64,000 nucleotides of DNA from Parastagonospora avenae f. sp. tritici 18332-5 (taxonomy: Eukaryota > Ascomycota > Dothideomycetes > Pleosporales > Phaeosphaeriaceae). Position 1 is the first letter of the stretch. Each line of letters opens with the position of its first letter. The position numbers and the translations under genes were made by a program. The notes under the pieces are model-generated. The model was not told the origin of the DNA. It ran no database searches and saw only the letters and a list, made by a program, of their open reading frames with translations. This document shows, one piece after another, positions 46,624 to 57,764 of the stretch. The stretch spans positions 62,001 through 126,000 of the forward strand of contig JAFJTR010000028.1 of assembly GCA_022559985.1 (NCBI GenBank), in the 5' to 3' direction.

Positions 46624-46715
46624 TGCTGTGCTTTTGTAGCACTGCTCTTCTTGATAGTAGCCGTCTAGGCAGTAATTCTTATGCTTTATTTTCAAACTCG
46701 TCATATCTCTCTTCT

Positions 46716-47939
46716 CTAAACTTTCGGCGCGGGCTTGATTACACCTCCACAGTCTCCAAACCCAATTCCATCACTGCCATCTCCCACAATGCCGGTGTAT
46801 ATCACTTCATCCCCATCCTCGAGATACCTCAGCTCACTCCCATCACTCAGCTTACTCGGCCTCTTGCCATTGAAGGTAAGCTCCATCAGACACCCATGCT
46901 CATGCTCCTTCTCCCCACTCACCGTCCCACTCGCAATCAAATCGCCCGTCCTCAAATCACACCCACCAACCGTATGATGCGCCAGCATATGTCTAAACGT
47001 CCAATACATCGTTTCAAACCCCACCCTACACGTCGTCGTCTCCCTCCCGCCCCTCACAATCCTCCCTTCCAACCCAATCCTATAATTCGGCGCCGCTGCA
47101 TCGTCCATGAACTCCGCAACCCCCGCCATGCGCTCCGGCGCAGCTACCCTGAACGGTTCCAGCGCCTCGAGCGTCACGATCCATGGCGAGATACTCGTGC
47201 GGAAATTCTTCCCGTTGAACGGGCCCAGCGGATTCATTTCTAGCCCCTGGATATCCCGCGCCGACCAGTCGTTGACCAGCACCAGCCCGAAGATATGCGC
47301 GTCGGCGTCGGCCGCGCGCAGATACGTGCCTGCCGCGACGGGCGTGCCGATCACGGCGCCGACTTCGAGCTCGTAGTCGAGTCCGCGCGAGGCGCCGAAG
47401 ATGATGTTTTTCTCCGGCGCGGCGTAGTTCTCGACGTACTGGCCGCGCGGACGCACGACGTTTGTGGGCGCGAGGGTAATGGAGGAACAGCGGCCTGCGT
47501 AGCCTACGGGGTATTTGTGATACGCGGGGGGTTGGGAGCGGACGCCTGTTATGGCTTCGCTGGCGTTGAGCACATGGTTTACCGACGCGGAGTAGTCTGT
47601 GAAGTCGCCGATTTGGACGGGCATGTGCAGCGTTACTTTACTGATGTCCTCAGAAAAGGCGGTGTGTTGCGAGGTGTTGTAGGCATTTTGGATGGCAGAG
47701 CGGACTTGGGATTGGAGGGGTTTGGGCAGCGCGGCGAAGGTGTTGAGTGTGGGCTGGAGGAATGCTGATACGAGGTCTGGGGAGATGGATTGGAGGGCGG
47801 GGATGGATGCTAGTTCCGACAGGAAGATTACTGTGTCAGCGATGCGTGTGACGGCTTGAGGTTTTGGGCGTGCAGAGGAGCTGGCGATGCCGTAGGGAAT
47901 GTTGTTGATGCCAAAGTGGGAGGTGTAAGTTTCTGGCAT
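46716..47939 (-). CDS. Fumarylacetoacetase
   Basis: The intronless frame of 407 residues is a fumarylacetoacetate hydrolase (FAH). It has the N-terminal SH3-like part (GINNIPYGIAS) and the catalytic core with RGLDYELEVGAVIG, LVNDWSARDIQ, GPFNGKNF and SGTVSGE, containing the metal-binding acidic residues and the His region near VNHVLNA. FAH splits fumarylacetoacetate to fumarate and acetoacetate, the last step of tyrosine and phenylalanine breakdown. No homogentisate dioxygenase or maleylacetoacetate isomerase is nearby, unlike the usual fungal hmg cluster, so it may be a paralogue for another pathway. The coding strand changes from C-rich near its start to G-rich near its end. Confidence 0.93.
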   Translation of the reverse strand: MPETYTSHFGINNIPYGIASSSARPKPQAVTRIADTVIFLSELASIPALQSISPDLVSAFLQPTLNTFAALPKPLQSQVRSAIQNAYNTSQHTAFSEDISKVTLHMPVQIGDFTDYSASVNHVLNASEAITGVRSQPPAYHKYPVGYAGRCSSITLAPTNVVRPRGQYVENYAAPEKNIIFGASRGLDYELEVGAVIGTPVAAGTYLRAADADAHIFGLVLVNDWSARDIQGLEMNPLGPFNGKNFRTSISPWIVTLEALEPFRVAAPERMAGVAEFMDDAAAPNYRIGLEGRIVRGGRETTTCRVGFETMYWTFRHMLAHHTVGGCDLRTGDLIASGTVSGEKEHEHGCLMELTFNGKRPSKLSDGSELRYLEDGDEVIYTGIVGDGSDGIGFGDCGGVIKPAPKV

Positions 47940-48777
47940 TGTAGCGACGTTTGTATTCGGATTGATTTAGAATTTACGATGTAATTCTCTCCAAAGTCTC
48001 AATGAGATTTGACAATACGTCTATGTTCTGCTTTACTTCAACGGCCCTGTTGACAGCTCTACAGTCCGTCCCGTCCTGTTCTCAATGGTTGCTCCATCTT
48101 CGGAAAACGCTCCCCCACATCGGCGCTCCCCACGATGGATTTTTCGGTACTTGAGGGCGGTTTCGCATCGCGCCGGGTAATCTTTCCAGGGTCCTTGAGG
48201 CGCCGAAGCTGCTTAACCAGGGTCTTGATGCTGTATCATGCGGGGTGGTTCCGCGCTGACCCGGTGACATCTCACCATCGTCTTGACCAATTAGATTGGA
48301 AGGGAGATTTCTAAGCTATGAGTACTGACGCGGTCAAGATTGCCCACTTCTTACAATATTGGGGTCAATCGCTTCCGAACAAAGCATGAGAAGCGAAGAA
48401 CAACAATTTTCTAGTTTCATATGTCTCTTGCTTTGCTCCCACATGATTTTAGTAAGCGAAGTTGGCTTAGAAAGAGAATTACAGCGCGGAAGTTTTGTAC
48501 ATGCGATTGTACGAGTGTACCAAGCCATGCCCGCCCCGCAAAGGCGATTCCTAAAAGAAAAGTGCGCCGTTACTTACTGCCGTAGTGTGAACCGCCAGAC
48601 GAAGCTGCAACACTCCCCCACATCCCTAGATTTGTAAACTGCGGCACAACGATGTGATCAACTTGGTATTCTTCTACCTCAAAGAATTCAGTTCAGTTCC
48701 GTTGTACCAAACAATTACTCCCTGTCTTACAGACTACTTGCACTTTTGCCACAACCCGTATCTGCAAAATCACCACC
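47940..48777. other. Intergenic region between FAH and cupin genes
   Basis: The 838 bp between divergent starts hold both promoters. No specific site is recognised; an open frame of about 60 codons is not supported. Confidence 0.5.
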
Positions 48778-49338
48778 ATGGCTTCAGAACAGCACTCGGA
48801 GAACACACTACCAAAGCTCAGACGCTTCATCACCACGCACGACCCGAAAACTAAAAAAGCCATCTTCTCAGACGCCATCTCTGAAGACAACAAATTCGAC
48901 GCCATCCCAGGCGCGGCATTCGGTCTTGGATACGTCACCAAGACATTCCCCGTCGACCTAAACAACGACGCAGACATCAATGCCTACAAGCCCTACCTCT
49001 CGAGCCCTCCCGGCCTCGTCGCAACCGGCGGCACAGTCCTGCGCTTCGTAGACGTCGCACCCGGCCACCTATCACCCATGCACCGCACAGTCTCACTAGA
49101 CTACGGCGTAGTCATCGAGGGCGACATTGAGCTTGTGCTAGATTCCGGGGAGACGAGAGATATGAAGAGGGGCGATGTAGCGATTCAGAGGGGCACGATG
49201 CATGCGTGGAGAAACAAGAGTGATACGGAGTGGGCACGGATGATGTATGTGCTGCAGGAATGCAAGCCGGTGGAGGTCGAGGGCGAGGTTTTGAAGGAGG
49301 ATTATGGGACGATGAAGGGGGTGCCTAAGTCGTCGTAG
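48778..49338 (+). CDS. Cupin-domain protein
   Basis: The intronless frame has 186 residues. A single cupin barrel lies at about 80-165: RFVDVAPGHLSPMHRT is motif 1 and GDVAIQRGTMHAWRN is motif 2. The two metal-binding histidines of motif 1 are reduced to one visible His (MHRT), with one His in motif 2. It resembles small fungal cupins found near catabolic or secondary-metabolism genes. The reaction is unknown. Coding-strand composition switches from C-rich to G-rich at about 49125. Confidence 0.85.
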   Translation: MASEQHSENTLPKLRRFITTHDPKTKKAIFSDAISEDNKFDAIPGAAFGLGYVTKTFPVDLNNDADINAYKPYLSSPPGLVATGGTVLRFVDVAPGHLSPMHRTVSLDYGVVIEGDIELVLDSGETRDMKRGDVAIQRGTMHAWRNKSDTEWARMMYVLQECKPVEVEGEVLKEDYGTMKGVPKSS

Positions 49339-49764
49339 ATGTGTGCTAGAATTTATGTTGAATTGCGACAAAGTTTATATATGTGTGTGTTGTGTGCTCT
49401 CTCCCATGATTAATTCCCATGCAAAGCTCGATTTCCGTGCATAGTTTGATAAAATATCGAACTAAATGTCTCTGCAGACTCACTTATCTGAATTATCTAC
49501 CCGTGTCGTGGATTGTTCGGTGTTGAACTGTTCGGTGTTGAATTGTTCGGTGTTGAACTGTTCGGTGTTGTGAATTGTTCGGTGTCGTGGATTGTTCGAA
49601 GCCATTGCGCAATCCCCCACATTCCGAATCTGCCCCTCACGAAGCAGTGGCGTCAGCGCGTCAACACTACCGGTACCCACTACGCGTTGCAATCATCAAT
49701 ATATACTCATGTGTCTTGTAGAGGTAGGAATTGACACATTTCGAAGTCCAGCGGTATTGTCATC
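49339..49764. other. Intergenic region with tandem repeat
   Basis: The 426 bp hold the cupin 3' UTR and the promoter of the CocE/NonD gene. A tandem repeat in the middle is listed separately. Confidence 0.5.
49513..49598. repeat. 15-17-bp tandem repeat upstream of the CocE/NonD gene
   Basis: Five and a half units are present: three of 15 bp (ttgttcggtgttgaa and near-variants at 49513, 49528, 49543), then two 17-bp variants and a partial. It ends 166 bp before the start codon of the next gene. Confidence 0.9.
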
Positions 49765-51625
49765 ATGTCTGATCAACTAGAAGTCAAAGATGCGTACAAA
49801 ATCGACGAATCTTCGTTTCCTTACATTGTCGAAACCGACGTTGCGGTACCATTGAAGACGACTTCGGGTGGGATTATTCGCTGCAATGTATATCGACCGA
49901 AATCGACAAAAGATGGCTCGAAGTTGCCGGTTTTGGTGACTTATGGTCCCTATGGCAAGGACATTCACTACAAGGAGTGCGTCAACCTCTGATTCGTCGA
50001 CGAAGTACACAAGGACATGGCTAACAGACGACTTAAGCTTCCACAGCAAATCATACGCTGAAGTCAACCCTGAGCACCATTCTGATCACTCGGTATGGGA
50101 GACGCCCGACCCCGGCTTCTGGACGAAACAGGACTATGTCGTTGTGCGCGCAGACGAGCGAGGTCTTGGACAATCACCAGGTTTCCTCGACACCATGTCC
50201 CGCGGAACAAGCGAAGCGTTCTTCGACGTAGTGGAATGGTCAGCAGAACAACCCTGGTCATCAGGCAAAGTCGGTCTGCTCGGCATCAGTTATTATGCTG
50301 GCTCGCAATGGCGTGTCGCAGCTCGCAAACCCAAAGGTCTGGCGGCTATTGTCCCTTGGGAGGGCATGAGCGATTACTACCGCGACCGGTGTCGGCACGG
50401 CGGAATCTTGAGCAACAAGTTCATCGACTTTTGGTGGAACCGCCAGGTCATTACAAACCAATACGGTCGTCCTGGGCGAGCGGAGAGGAACTGGGGACCG
50501 GATACTGTTGACGGCAATCTCTCTGACGAAGTGCGGGCCAAGAATCGTCAAGACCAGACCATCGACACTGCGAAAAACAGGTTCCGAGACGAGACTTACT
50601 ATGCTAGTAAGGAGTATGACATGAGCGACATCGCGGTACCGCTTTTGTCTGTCGGCAACTGGGGCGGCATCTTGCTCCATCTTCGCGGCAACATTGAAGG
50701 CTACGCGCATGCTGGCTCAGAATTCAAGTATCTCAGAATGATCACAGGAAGACACGATCTGCCATTCTACTACACCGAGGAGGTGGAGATACAAAAGAGC
50801 TTCCTCGACGCATTCCTAAAGGGCGATGACCGCGTTGGCTGGTCTGTCAAGGGCAAGCTTCCGCCCGTCGACATCGTCCTGCGCAAGGGTGACGTTGGCT
50901 TCAACGATGCCGAGAAGGAGAAAGTCTACGAGAGGAGAACAGAGAACGAATGGCCCATCGCCCGCACGCGGTACACGAAGTTCTTCCTCACGCCATCCCA
51001 GTCGCTCACCCAAGTCCAACCCATCATCAACCGCCCGCAAAAGCTATCCTACGAAGCCCTCGGCACCCTGGACAACCCGAAATTGTTGCAATTCACCACA
51101 TCACCGTTTGAGGCGGAGACGGAAATCACTGGCCACATTGTTGCGCATTTGAATGTCTCGCTTTCTCCACACGCTGCTGGTGCTACGCCGTCGGATATCG
51201 ATCTCTTCCTTACTCTTCGCTACATTTCACCCGAAGGTAAGGAAGTGTACTACACCGGCACAGCAGGCGACCCCATCCCTCTCGCAAAGGGCTGGCTACG
51301 CGTCAGCTTCCGCAAGACGAACCCCAACCACCCCAAGCATCGCGAGTACCTTCCCTGGCGCGATTACTTCAGCACCGATGTGCAGCCTGTTATACCAGGT
51401 GACGTGTACTCCGTCGATGTGGAAGTGTGGCCGACGAATGTCGTGGTGGAGAAGGGAGGAAAGATTGTGTTCGAGGTTAGCAGTGGGGATACACAGGGCA
51501 GTGGTATCTTCCAACATAACCATCCAGAGGATAGGAGTGAGGAGGTCTTTGGTGGGCTGAATCATTTGCACTTTGGTGCGAAATTTGAGAATTATGTTAC
51601 GCTGCCGATTGTACCGCCGAAATAG
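49765..51625 (+). CDS. CocE/NonD-family hydrolase (X-Pro dipeptidyl-peptidase-like)
   Basis: Two exons (49765-49976 and 50038-51625, 61-bp intron) give 599 residues. The acceptor at 50037 was chosen because it yields HYKDFHSKSYAEVNPEH; branch-like ctaac lies 16 bp upstream. The S15 peptidase-type alpha/beta hydrolase core has RADERGLGQSPG and the nucleophile motif GISYYAG (Ser155). GRHDLPFY is the likely late His/Asp region, and a C-terminal jelly-roll follows with STDVQPVIPGDVYSVDVE. Members of this group hydrolyse acyl esters and amides such as cocaine in bacteria; the fungal substrate is unknown. There is no signal peptide, so it is probably cytosolic. Confidence 0.92.
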
Positions 51626-51738
51626 ATTAGTACTTTTCATTTAGGATAAAGTCTGCCTGGGAATGCTTATAGATCTAATTTGAGAATTTGAAGCTATACC
51701 GACTACCTCTTCTCAATCATACACTCTGTAACATATCC

Positions 51739-53370
51739 CTACACAGGCACTCTCCCCGCAACACTCAACCAAAACGCACACCTCTCCTCCAACATCCCCA
51801 ACCTACCATTGCCCAACCCCCCACTCGTCACCAGAAATTGCTTCCCGCTCCTCACCCCCGGCACCCCCAGCACACTCGCATTAGTAACCTTATGGCTGTT
51901 CGGATCTCCCGTCTGCACAAAGCTCGCCATCGCGCCCGCATATCCCTGATACGTCACCTTATCCGTCGTCTGTATCTCGCCAACCGTATTCCAATACTGC
52001 ACGTCCGAAGCGTGTTTGGCAGGGCTGATAGTATATTCAATCAGCCAGCCTTTGTTCGCGGCGCTGGAGAGCCAGTACGCCGGACATGCGAGGCCGAGGT
52101 CGCGATACAAGAGGCCGGCACGCGTGTAGGTCGAGTTGTATGTGATTTCCTCTGCTGTGCCTGAAGGTGGATATAGAGTTTTGAGTTTTTCAATATCAGA
52201 GGGTGTAAGGCCTGGCAAGTAACCTCGGAGCCATGCATTGAAACTCGCTTCGGAGGAATTGAAGCCGTCGGGTGTGCTTGTGTTGGCTTTTGCGAAGCCG
52301 GGAGGGATGAAGTTCTCGCCTTCGTGCAGGTTGTAGGATGCCAGGACGAGCTCGGCGTTTAGGATGCCGCCGCTGATCGCAGTTGACAGGGGTTGCGTGA
52401 GGAACTTGTCGTCGATGACAGGGCCGAAAGTGAATGCGCTGGTGGTGTATTGCAGACTTGTGCTTTGGCGGAGGGCACTGTCTCGCAAAAGCTGCAGGTC
52501 GGCGGATTTGAGGCAGGCGATTTCGTCTGTGCAATTGGCGCAGCCTACGTCACGGAGGGTCTGCTGGTAAATGACTTCGGACTCGGGAGCGTCGTATCGT
52601 GGTGTTTTTGGCCAGAAGGGAGAGCTGCTCATTGCTTTGGTGAAGAGGCTTAGCCCTTTGTTTCCGGTTGCGATGGTTTGCGCGACTACGCTTCCACCTC
52701 CTGCAGATTGGCCCCATATTGTCACGTTCTTTGGATCGCCGCCGAATTGCTCGATGTAGCTTTGTATCCACTTGAGCGCCGCTTGTTGGTCTAGTAGTCC
52801 CGGATTCAGGTCGACATCAGGATGGGATGCGATCTTGGAGCCGGGAAGAAAGCCAAACAGGTTGGTGCGGTAATTAGAGTACACAACAACATAGTCGTTT
52901 GAAGAGCTAACATTCAGGACCGGGAAGCCAGAAGGTGGGATGTCAAACGATGCCGAACCTCGAATGAAGCCTCCACCGTAGAAAGTCAGGAGTACTGGTC
53001 TTAGGGCCTGTTGCTTACTCCATGGTCGCGAGTGTACACCAAGGTATAAACAATCCTCTGACCCGTTCAGTGTGCGCTGCGGGCACATATCAAAAGCCCG
53101 ATTAGTATCGTATGTACCATTCTTTATTGGGATCGGTGGCTGCGGTGCGCGAAAACGGTTCTTGCCTGCTGATGATGCGGCAAACGGAATACGACGGTAG
53201 TATGTGAGGTTGTACTTTGTCGACGATGCGCCCTGAAGTGAGATATAGTCGAGATTCACGACGGGACTGGAGGCATTGTCGCTAGCAGGTCGTGGAGATG
53301 CAAGCGTAGCGCAGAGCAATGAGAGCACAGTGAAGAGGAGAATAGACGTGGAAGACATTCCGAACGGCAT
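51739..53370 (-). CDS. Secreted type-B carboxylesterase
   Basis: An intronless frame of 543 residues with a signal peptide at about 1-25 (SILLFTVLSLLCATLASP). The oxyanion motif is YGGGF at 131-135 and the nucleophile motif GQSAGG has Ser222. The acid is likely the Glu in HEGENF, and the His lies in PAKHASDVQYW. Several Asn-X-Ser/Thr sites and paired Cys residues (DMCPQRT/EDCLYL, GCANCTDEIACL) fit a secreted glycoprotein. Lipase/esterase activity on extracellular esters is expected for the family. It is convergent with the CocE/NonD gene, so two unrelated esterases are adjacent. Met5 is an alternative start. Confidence 0.93.
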   Translation of the reverse strand: MPFGMSSTSILLFTVLSLLCATLASPRPASDNASSPVVNLDYISLQGASSTKYNLTYYRRIPFAASSAGKNRFRAPQPPIPIKNGTYDTNRAFDMCPQRTLNGSEDCLYLGVHSRPWSKQQALRPVLLTFYGGGFIRGSASFDIPPSGFPVLNVSSSNDYVVVYSNYRTNLFGFLPGSKIASHPDVDLNPGLLDQQAALKWIQSYIEQFGGDPKNVTIWGQSAGGGSVVAQTIATGNKGLSLFTKAMSSSPFWPKTPRYDAPESEVIYQQTLRDVGCANCTDEIACLKSADLQLLRDSALRQSTSLQYTTSAFTFGPVIDDKFLTQPLSTAISGGILNAELVLASYNLHEGENFIPPGFAKANTSTPDGFNSSEASFNAWLRGYLPGLTPSDIEKLKTLYPPSGTAEEITYNSTYTRAGLLYRDLGLACPAYWLSSAANKGWLIEYTISPAKHASDVQYWNTVGEIQTTDKVTYQGYAGAMASFVQTGDPNSHKVTNASVLGVPGVRSGKQFLVTSGGLGNGRLGMLEERCAFWLSVAGRVPV

Positions 53371-54003
53371 TATCGACCGATTTCACTTACCTTGTTTGCT
53401 CACGGGACCCTGCATCGTATATACCACTTCCAACCTCGCTAGAGCCATCTTTAGCCTCATTTTCATATCTTCGCAAGGTTGTTGCCGAGTTTGCGGGGTG
53501 GGCGCGACTAGGGAAGGCCCCCGGACGGTTAAGATTGCACTCTCGGTGTAATCCTTGCCGAGATGAAAGAGCTACAATGTTTTCACCGAAAGTGTCGCTG
53601 TTGATACGGCAAAGGTGAGGTTGAATCAAGTAACGGTCGTTGCAACGAGTTGAGGTAGATAATTTTGATTGATTAGAGGAGGTGGGCTGCAGCTCGCATA
53701 CGAACTGAATCCCACCCTACGGCACGGGCCACACACATGGTCACGTGCTCGCCACGTACGTACGGTGGCTCGAAACTAAGAGCAAACAACAGTCGCAATT
53801 AAACTGTGGGGTGCAAGAACCTGCAGTACATTTTTGCTGACACAGACTAGGAAAATTTGGTGGCGCACATACGAAATGATGGAAGAATTCATAATTGGTA
53901 CACTGAACGCCAGCGGTTGAAGGACCCAGAACGCTGTCATATCTCATAAAGCAAGTCATAACCACCAACAATATTTACCGTCGCGCAGGCGCAACCAAAC
54001 AAC
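53371..54003. other. Intergenic region
   Basis: The 633 bp hold the esterase promoter and the 3' UTR of the kinetochore gene. No other feature is supported. Confidence 0.5.
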
Positions 54004-57000
54004 TCATTTCCGCTCTCCTTTCCTTCCTGTCTTCTTCAATCTTGCAGCCAGATCGAGCATACCATCCGCCCAAACAGCCATGTCGTCAATCTTCCTCACT
54101 TCGTTACCACTGAAGTCCCTGAGGAAAGCACCCATCTTCTCCTCGCCATACTTCTCTCCATAAACAACCTCAGCTCTTGGAGTGACTTCCGTCTGCACAC
54201 CATCAGAGCTCAGGCTAACACCAACCTCAAAGGTGACCTTCACTTTGGTTTGGAGAGTAGGCAGAAGCATGTTGGCAGAGATGCCGATGCGCTCATCAGA
54301 GAGAATGAATTCGTCAGTGATGTAATTGTGTTCGAGCCAGCGGACGCCATCAACAACAGCGAGAGCAGTAGCCCATCCGTTCTTCACAACTGTTAAAAGG
54401 TCCAAGATGCGTGTTTGTGACTGGGGAATACAGTGAAGGTGCGCGCGAATGAGCTGGAGGAAGAAGCGCTTACTCGTGGTCAGCGACCGAGGATGAGGCG
54501 TCGCCGAGTCGCCAACGTAAGCAAGTGAGATAGACTGGTTGGGTGTGTTGCCGCCTGTCATGAAAGCCGACGGCTGGAAGTATAACTCAAGATCGTTTAA
54601 ATGTGTCATCGTGATACCGTTTGACGAGGCTGAAGTGATGCTCCAACCGTAAGCTTGCTCGAGTGACGCTACCTTCGCTGCAATACTGTTAGATTTATCC
54701 ATGAGTGAAGATATTATCAAGCTTACCTTTTAGGTCATTGACTTCACTTGTAGACCATCCACGGCACTCCTCTCGTACGCGCTCGGCTGCTTTGGTCTCT
54801 TCGATGCATTCCACTTTGCGTTCCTTGATAGCTTGGATACGGGCCTCCTTCTCGGCAAGCTCTTGCTGGAGCTGTTCAAGAAGTTGTCGTTTACCCTCTA
54901 GCTCGGCGTCTGTTGCAACGAGCCTTTCTCGTGTCTCTTCTAGTTCTTCGCGGTCACAGCTGTTGAGCTCGTCATGCCTTTGTTGGAGCTGCTTGCATTC
55001 GGTTGACAGCATTTCCCGCTTCTCGACTAATGGGGGAAGGACCGTGTCGAGGAGTTGCTCCTGGTTTGAAAGCTTCTGTTCATCACGCCTGAATCCGTCC
55101 AATGTACTGAGAAGACCAGACTTCAGATCGTGTAGCAGCGTACTGCGCCAAGTGTACCATTCTCCACGAGCTTCAAGTCTCGCATTAGTCTTCAGGTTCT
55201 TGAATTGGTTATCCATGACAATGCGCTGATCCGGAGGGGCAGTGAGGTATTCACTGAAAAGCAGTGGGTTCTCTTCCATTACATTGGCCTCCATGGTGCG
55301 AACGAAGTGGCGTCCGTCAGAAATGTACTTCTTCATCTCATGGCAGGCATGTTGGTACAGCTCGTACTCTGGGAGGGTACAGGCACCAGCGACGACATAT
55401 CGATCCAATGTTTCCTCCTTCTCTTCTACCTCAGTATCATGGAAGAGAGCAGGGGCAGCTGTGTGTCGTCGCTTGGTCGTACTAAGGTCCATGAAACGAA
55501 TTTTCGTCATGTCAAGGAAGTCTTGCAACGATATCCGCTCAACTTCTGACAGGTCTTCAACAACTTCTTCGGCATAATCAGCCTCATCCTGTTGCTCGCC
55601 GAATGCAACACGCTTCTTAGGGCTCATGCTCCTCCGCGGCGTGGCTTTCTTGGGAGTAGGCGTCTTTTGCTTTGGTGTTGCCAACTTCTGAGGCGTTTGT
55701 GATTTCTTAGGTGTCATGCCTCGTTTCGTTGGAGACATTAAGGTCTGTTTACGAGGAGTGGACAACAACTTGATATTGTTCGTAAGTAATGCGGTGCTCT
55801 TAAGGATGGGTTCCTCGCGAGCTGCGTTTAGCGGACTGAACTGCACATTCGATAGCGATGAGCGACGTCTGTTGAGAATTGGAGCAGCGACTGGATCCTC
55901 GGGTATGGATATGTGGACTTCATGCTGAGCCTGATTCGTGGGGGTGGAGACGTTTGCCTGTGATTTTGGCGTGCCTTGAGGCGTTTTACGAACAAATGGC
56001 GAAGGCTCAATGTCCTCTATCTTGTGCTGTCGAACAATTTCAGGGGTGCCAGGATCGAGGACAGGATATCGAACTTCTGCGGGCACCTGGCTAGGTGATG
56101 CATCGCTTGATGCCTCCTTGCGGGCTTCTTCCGAACTTACAGCGCTTCGGCGTCGGGCTGGCGACTTTTGCGGAGTTTTCTTAGGGGTGGACTTGTTCGA
56201 GCGAATGGAAAGACACTCCACGACTGCTACATGTTTCTCGGGTGTTGCTGCTTGCTGACCGGTGCGCTTAATACCCGGTCCGACGATCTTGGTGAACTCC
56301 ATGGACAAGTCCTCGTCTTCAGGCTCAGATTCTTCCACACCGGCGATGGCTGCTGAACCACCTTTGATGCTGCCAACGGCCAAGGTGAAATCCATTGTAG
56401 CATCATCGAGAACAGTGTCCACGCTCACGCGCCTGGCGGGCTCAGAGGTTTTAGCACTCTTAATTGCGCCAATCGCCATAGTGAGGTCCATGGTTGCATC
56501 TTCAAAGGAATCCTTTTCTAACTGACGTTGTTGTCGAAGGCTAGTCCTGCGGCTGGCAGGTCTCTTTGCGGGGCTACCCTGCAATGCATCCAGCATTGAG
56601 ACGCGGCGCTTAAGGCTCTTCCTCCGGTTTGCCGTCGATTTCGTGTCCATTGCCTTGATACTTCCAAGAGGCATGGTGAGCTCCATGCTCATATCATCGT
56701 CCATGTCTGAACTCTGAGTGTCGTCTTGGGGTACAATCCTACCCACAGCACGTGTGATGTCCATGCTCATATCATCGTCGCTCACAGTGCCTGCTGGTGA
56801 CGATGGCTCGACGTTTTCTTTGTTTTCCTGAGCGATTACAGTCTTCCTTGCCCATGGCTTGAACGACGCAGTAACCTCATCCTCTGCGATATCCATGGTC
56901 ATGTTGCCTTCCTCGTCCAAGTCGAGCCTTTGTGTTCCAGCCTGGTTCGATGCTTGTCGGAGCGCAGCATCAAGTTTTGCACTGCTTTGCGACGAATTCT

Positions 57001-57764
57001 CGGAGTCTGGCGCATCCCGTGGATCTTTTGAGACATCATCGTCATCCTCCGAAGCGCTGTCGATACCGTCTACGCCGCCCGGTGACTGGTTGTCTGCGCT
57101 TAGCGGGCTGGAAGAATATATGTCGTCGGGATTGTTGAAGTTCATTGGCGGGATGCCCGAGCTGCGGCGGTTCTTCTTCTGATGCTTCTCGCGCTGATTC
57201 GCTGGGGAAGAGCTTGGCTCGGGCTGTGGCTCCTCGGCCTGTTCAGGCGGTGTAGATGGTGGCTCAGAAGGGTCTGAAGTTGGCGCAGGCGATGCGGGCG
57301 TTGAGGCTTGGGAAACGCCCGAAGCCCTGCGCGTCGCATCTGAGGATGCTGAAGAGCTGGTCGCATCGCGTAGATATTCGACTACGTCCCAGGTATGCAG
57401 TGTGGCTTCTGGAGCAAAGGAGACGCGTCGCCGCGCTATTGCGAGTTAGCAATGCTTTATTGTTGTTATTGTTGTGAACTCTGCGCTACGTACCGAGCGA
57501 CTTGCGACGGGCATCGCGCCGTTTCTTCTCGTCCTCGTCGTTCGACGAGAGTATCGACTTTACTGCCGGAACAAAAGCCGACTTCCTGCGGTTGCCGTTG
57601 CTTTCTTTGAGGGCTGGTGCTTCAAGTTCTCCAAGACCGCCGGGACCGATGCTCTTACTACGCGCCTTTCGCGATGATTTGGCCGGAGACGAGATGACGG
57701 CCTTAGGCTTTGGGTTCGCTATGAGACCCTCTGCGATGTTTTCTTTTCCGTCCGTGTTCGCCAT
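54004..57764 (-). CDS. Kinetochore scaffold Spc105/KNL1 (Spc7)
   Basis: Three exons (57764-57494, 57435-54727, 54677-54004; introns 58 and 49 bp) give 1217 residues. The N-terminal part has RVSF at 94-97, a PP1-docking motif. Six MELT-like repeats follow (about 269, 313, 339, 405, 437, 468: MTMDI, MSMDIT, MSMELT, TMDLT, TMDFT, SMEFT). When phosphorylated by Mps1 these recruit Bub3-Bub1 for the spindle checkpoint. The C-terminal third has the Spc7 region (LQDFLDMTKIRFMDL), a long coiled coil rich in Glu, Leu and Arg, and a tandem RWD-like end that binds the Mis12/MIND complex. The acceptor at 54678 was chosen to give LKAKVASLEQAYGW. It is divergent from KMT6. Confidence 0.95.

Noticed and set aside
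45601..46704. 367-codon open frame on the minus strand
   Set aside because: It lies opposite the MPU1-like gene and has no motif; PQ-loop evidence supports the plus strand.
49977..50010. Alternative acceptor cacaag for the CocE/NonD intron
   Set aside because: It would give an intron under 40 bp and lose the YKDFHSKS continuity; the acceptor at 50037 fits better.
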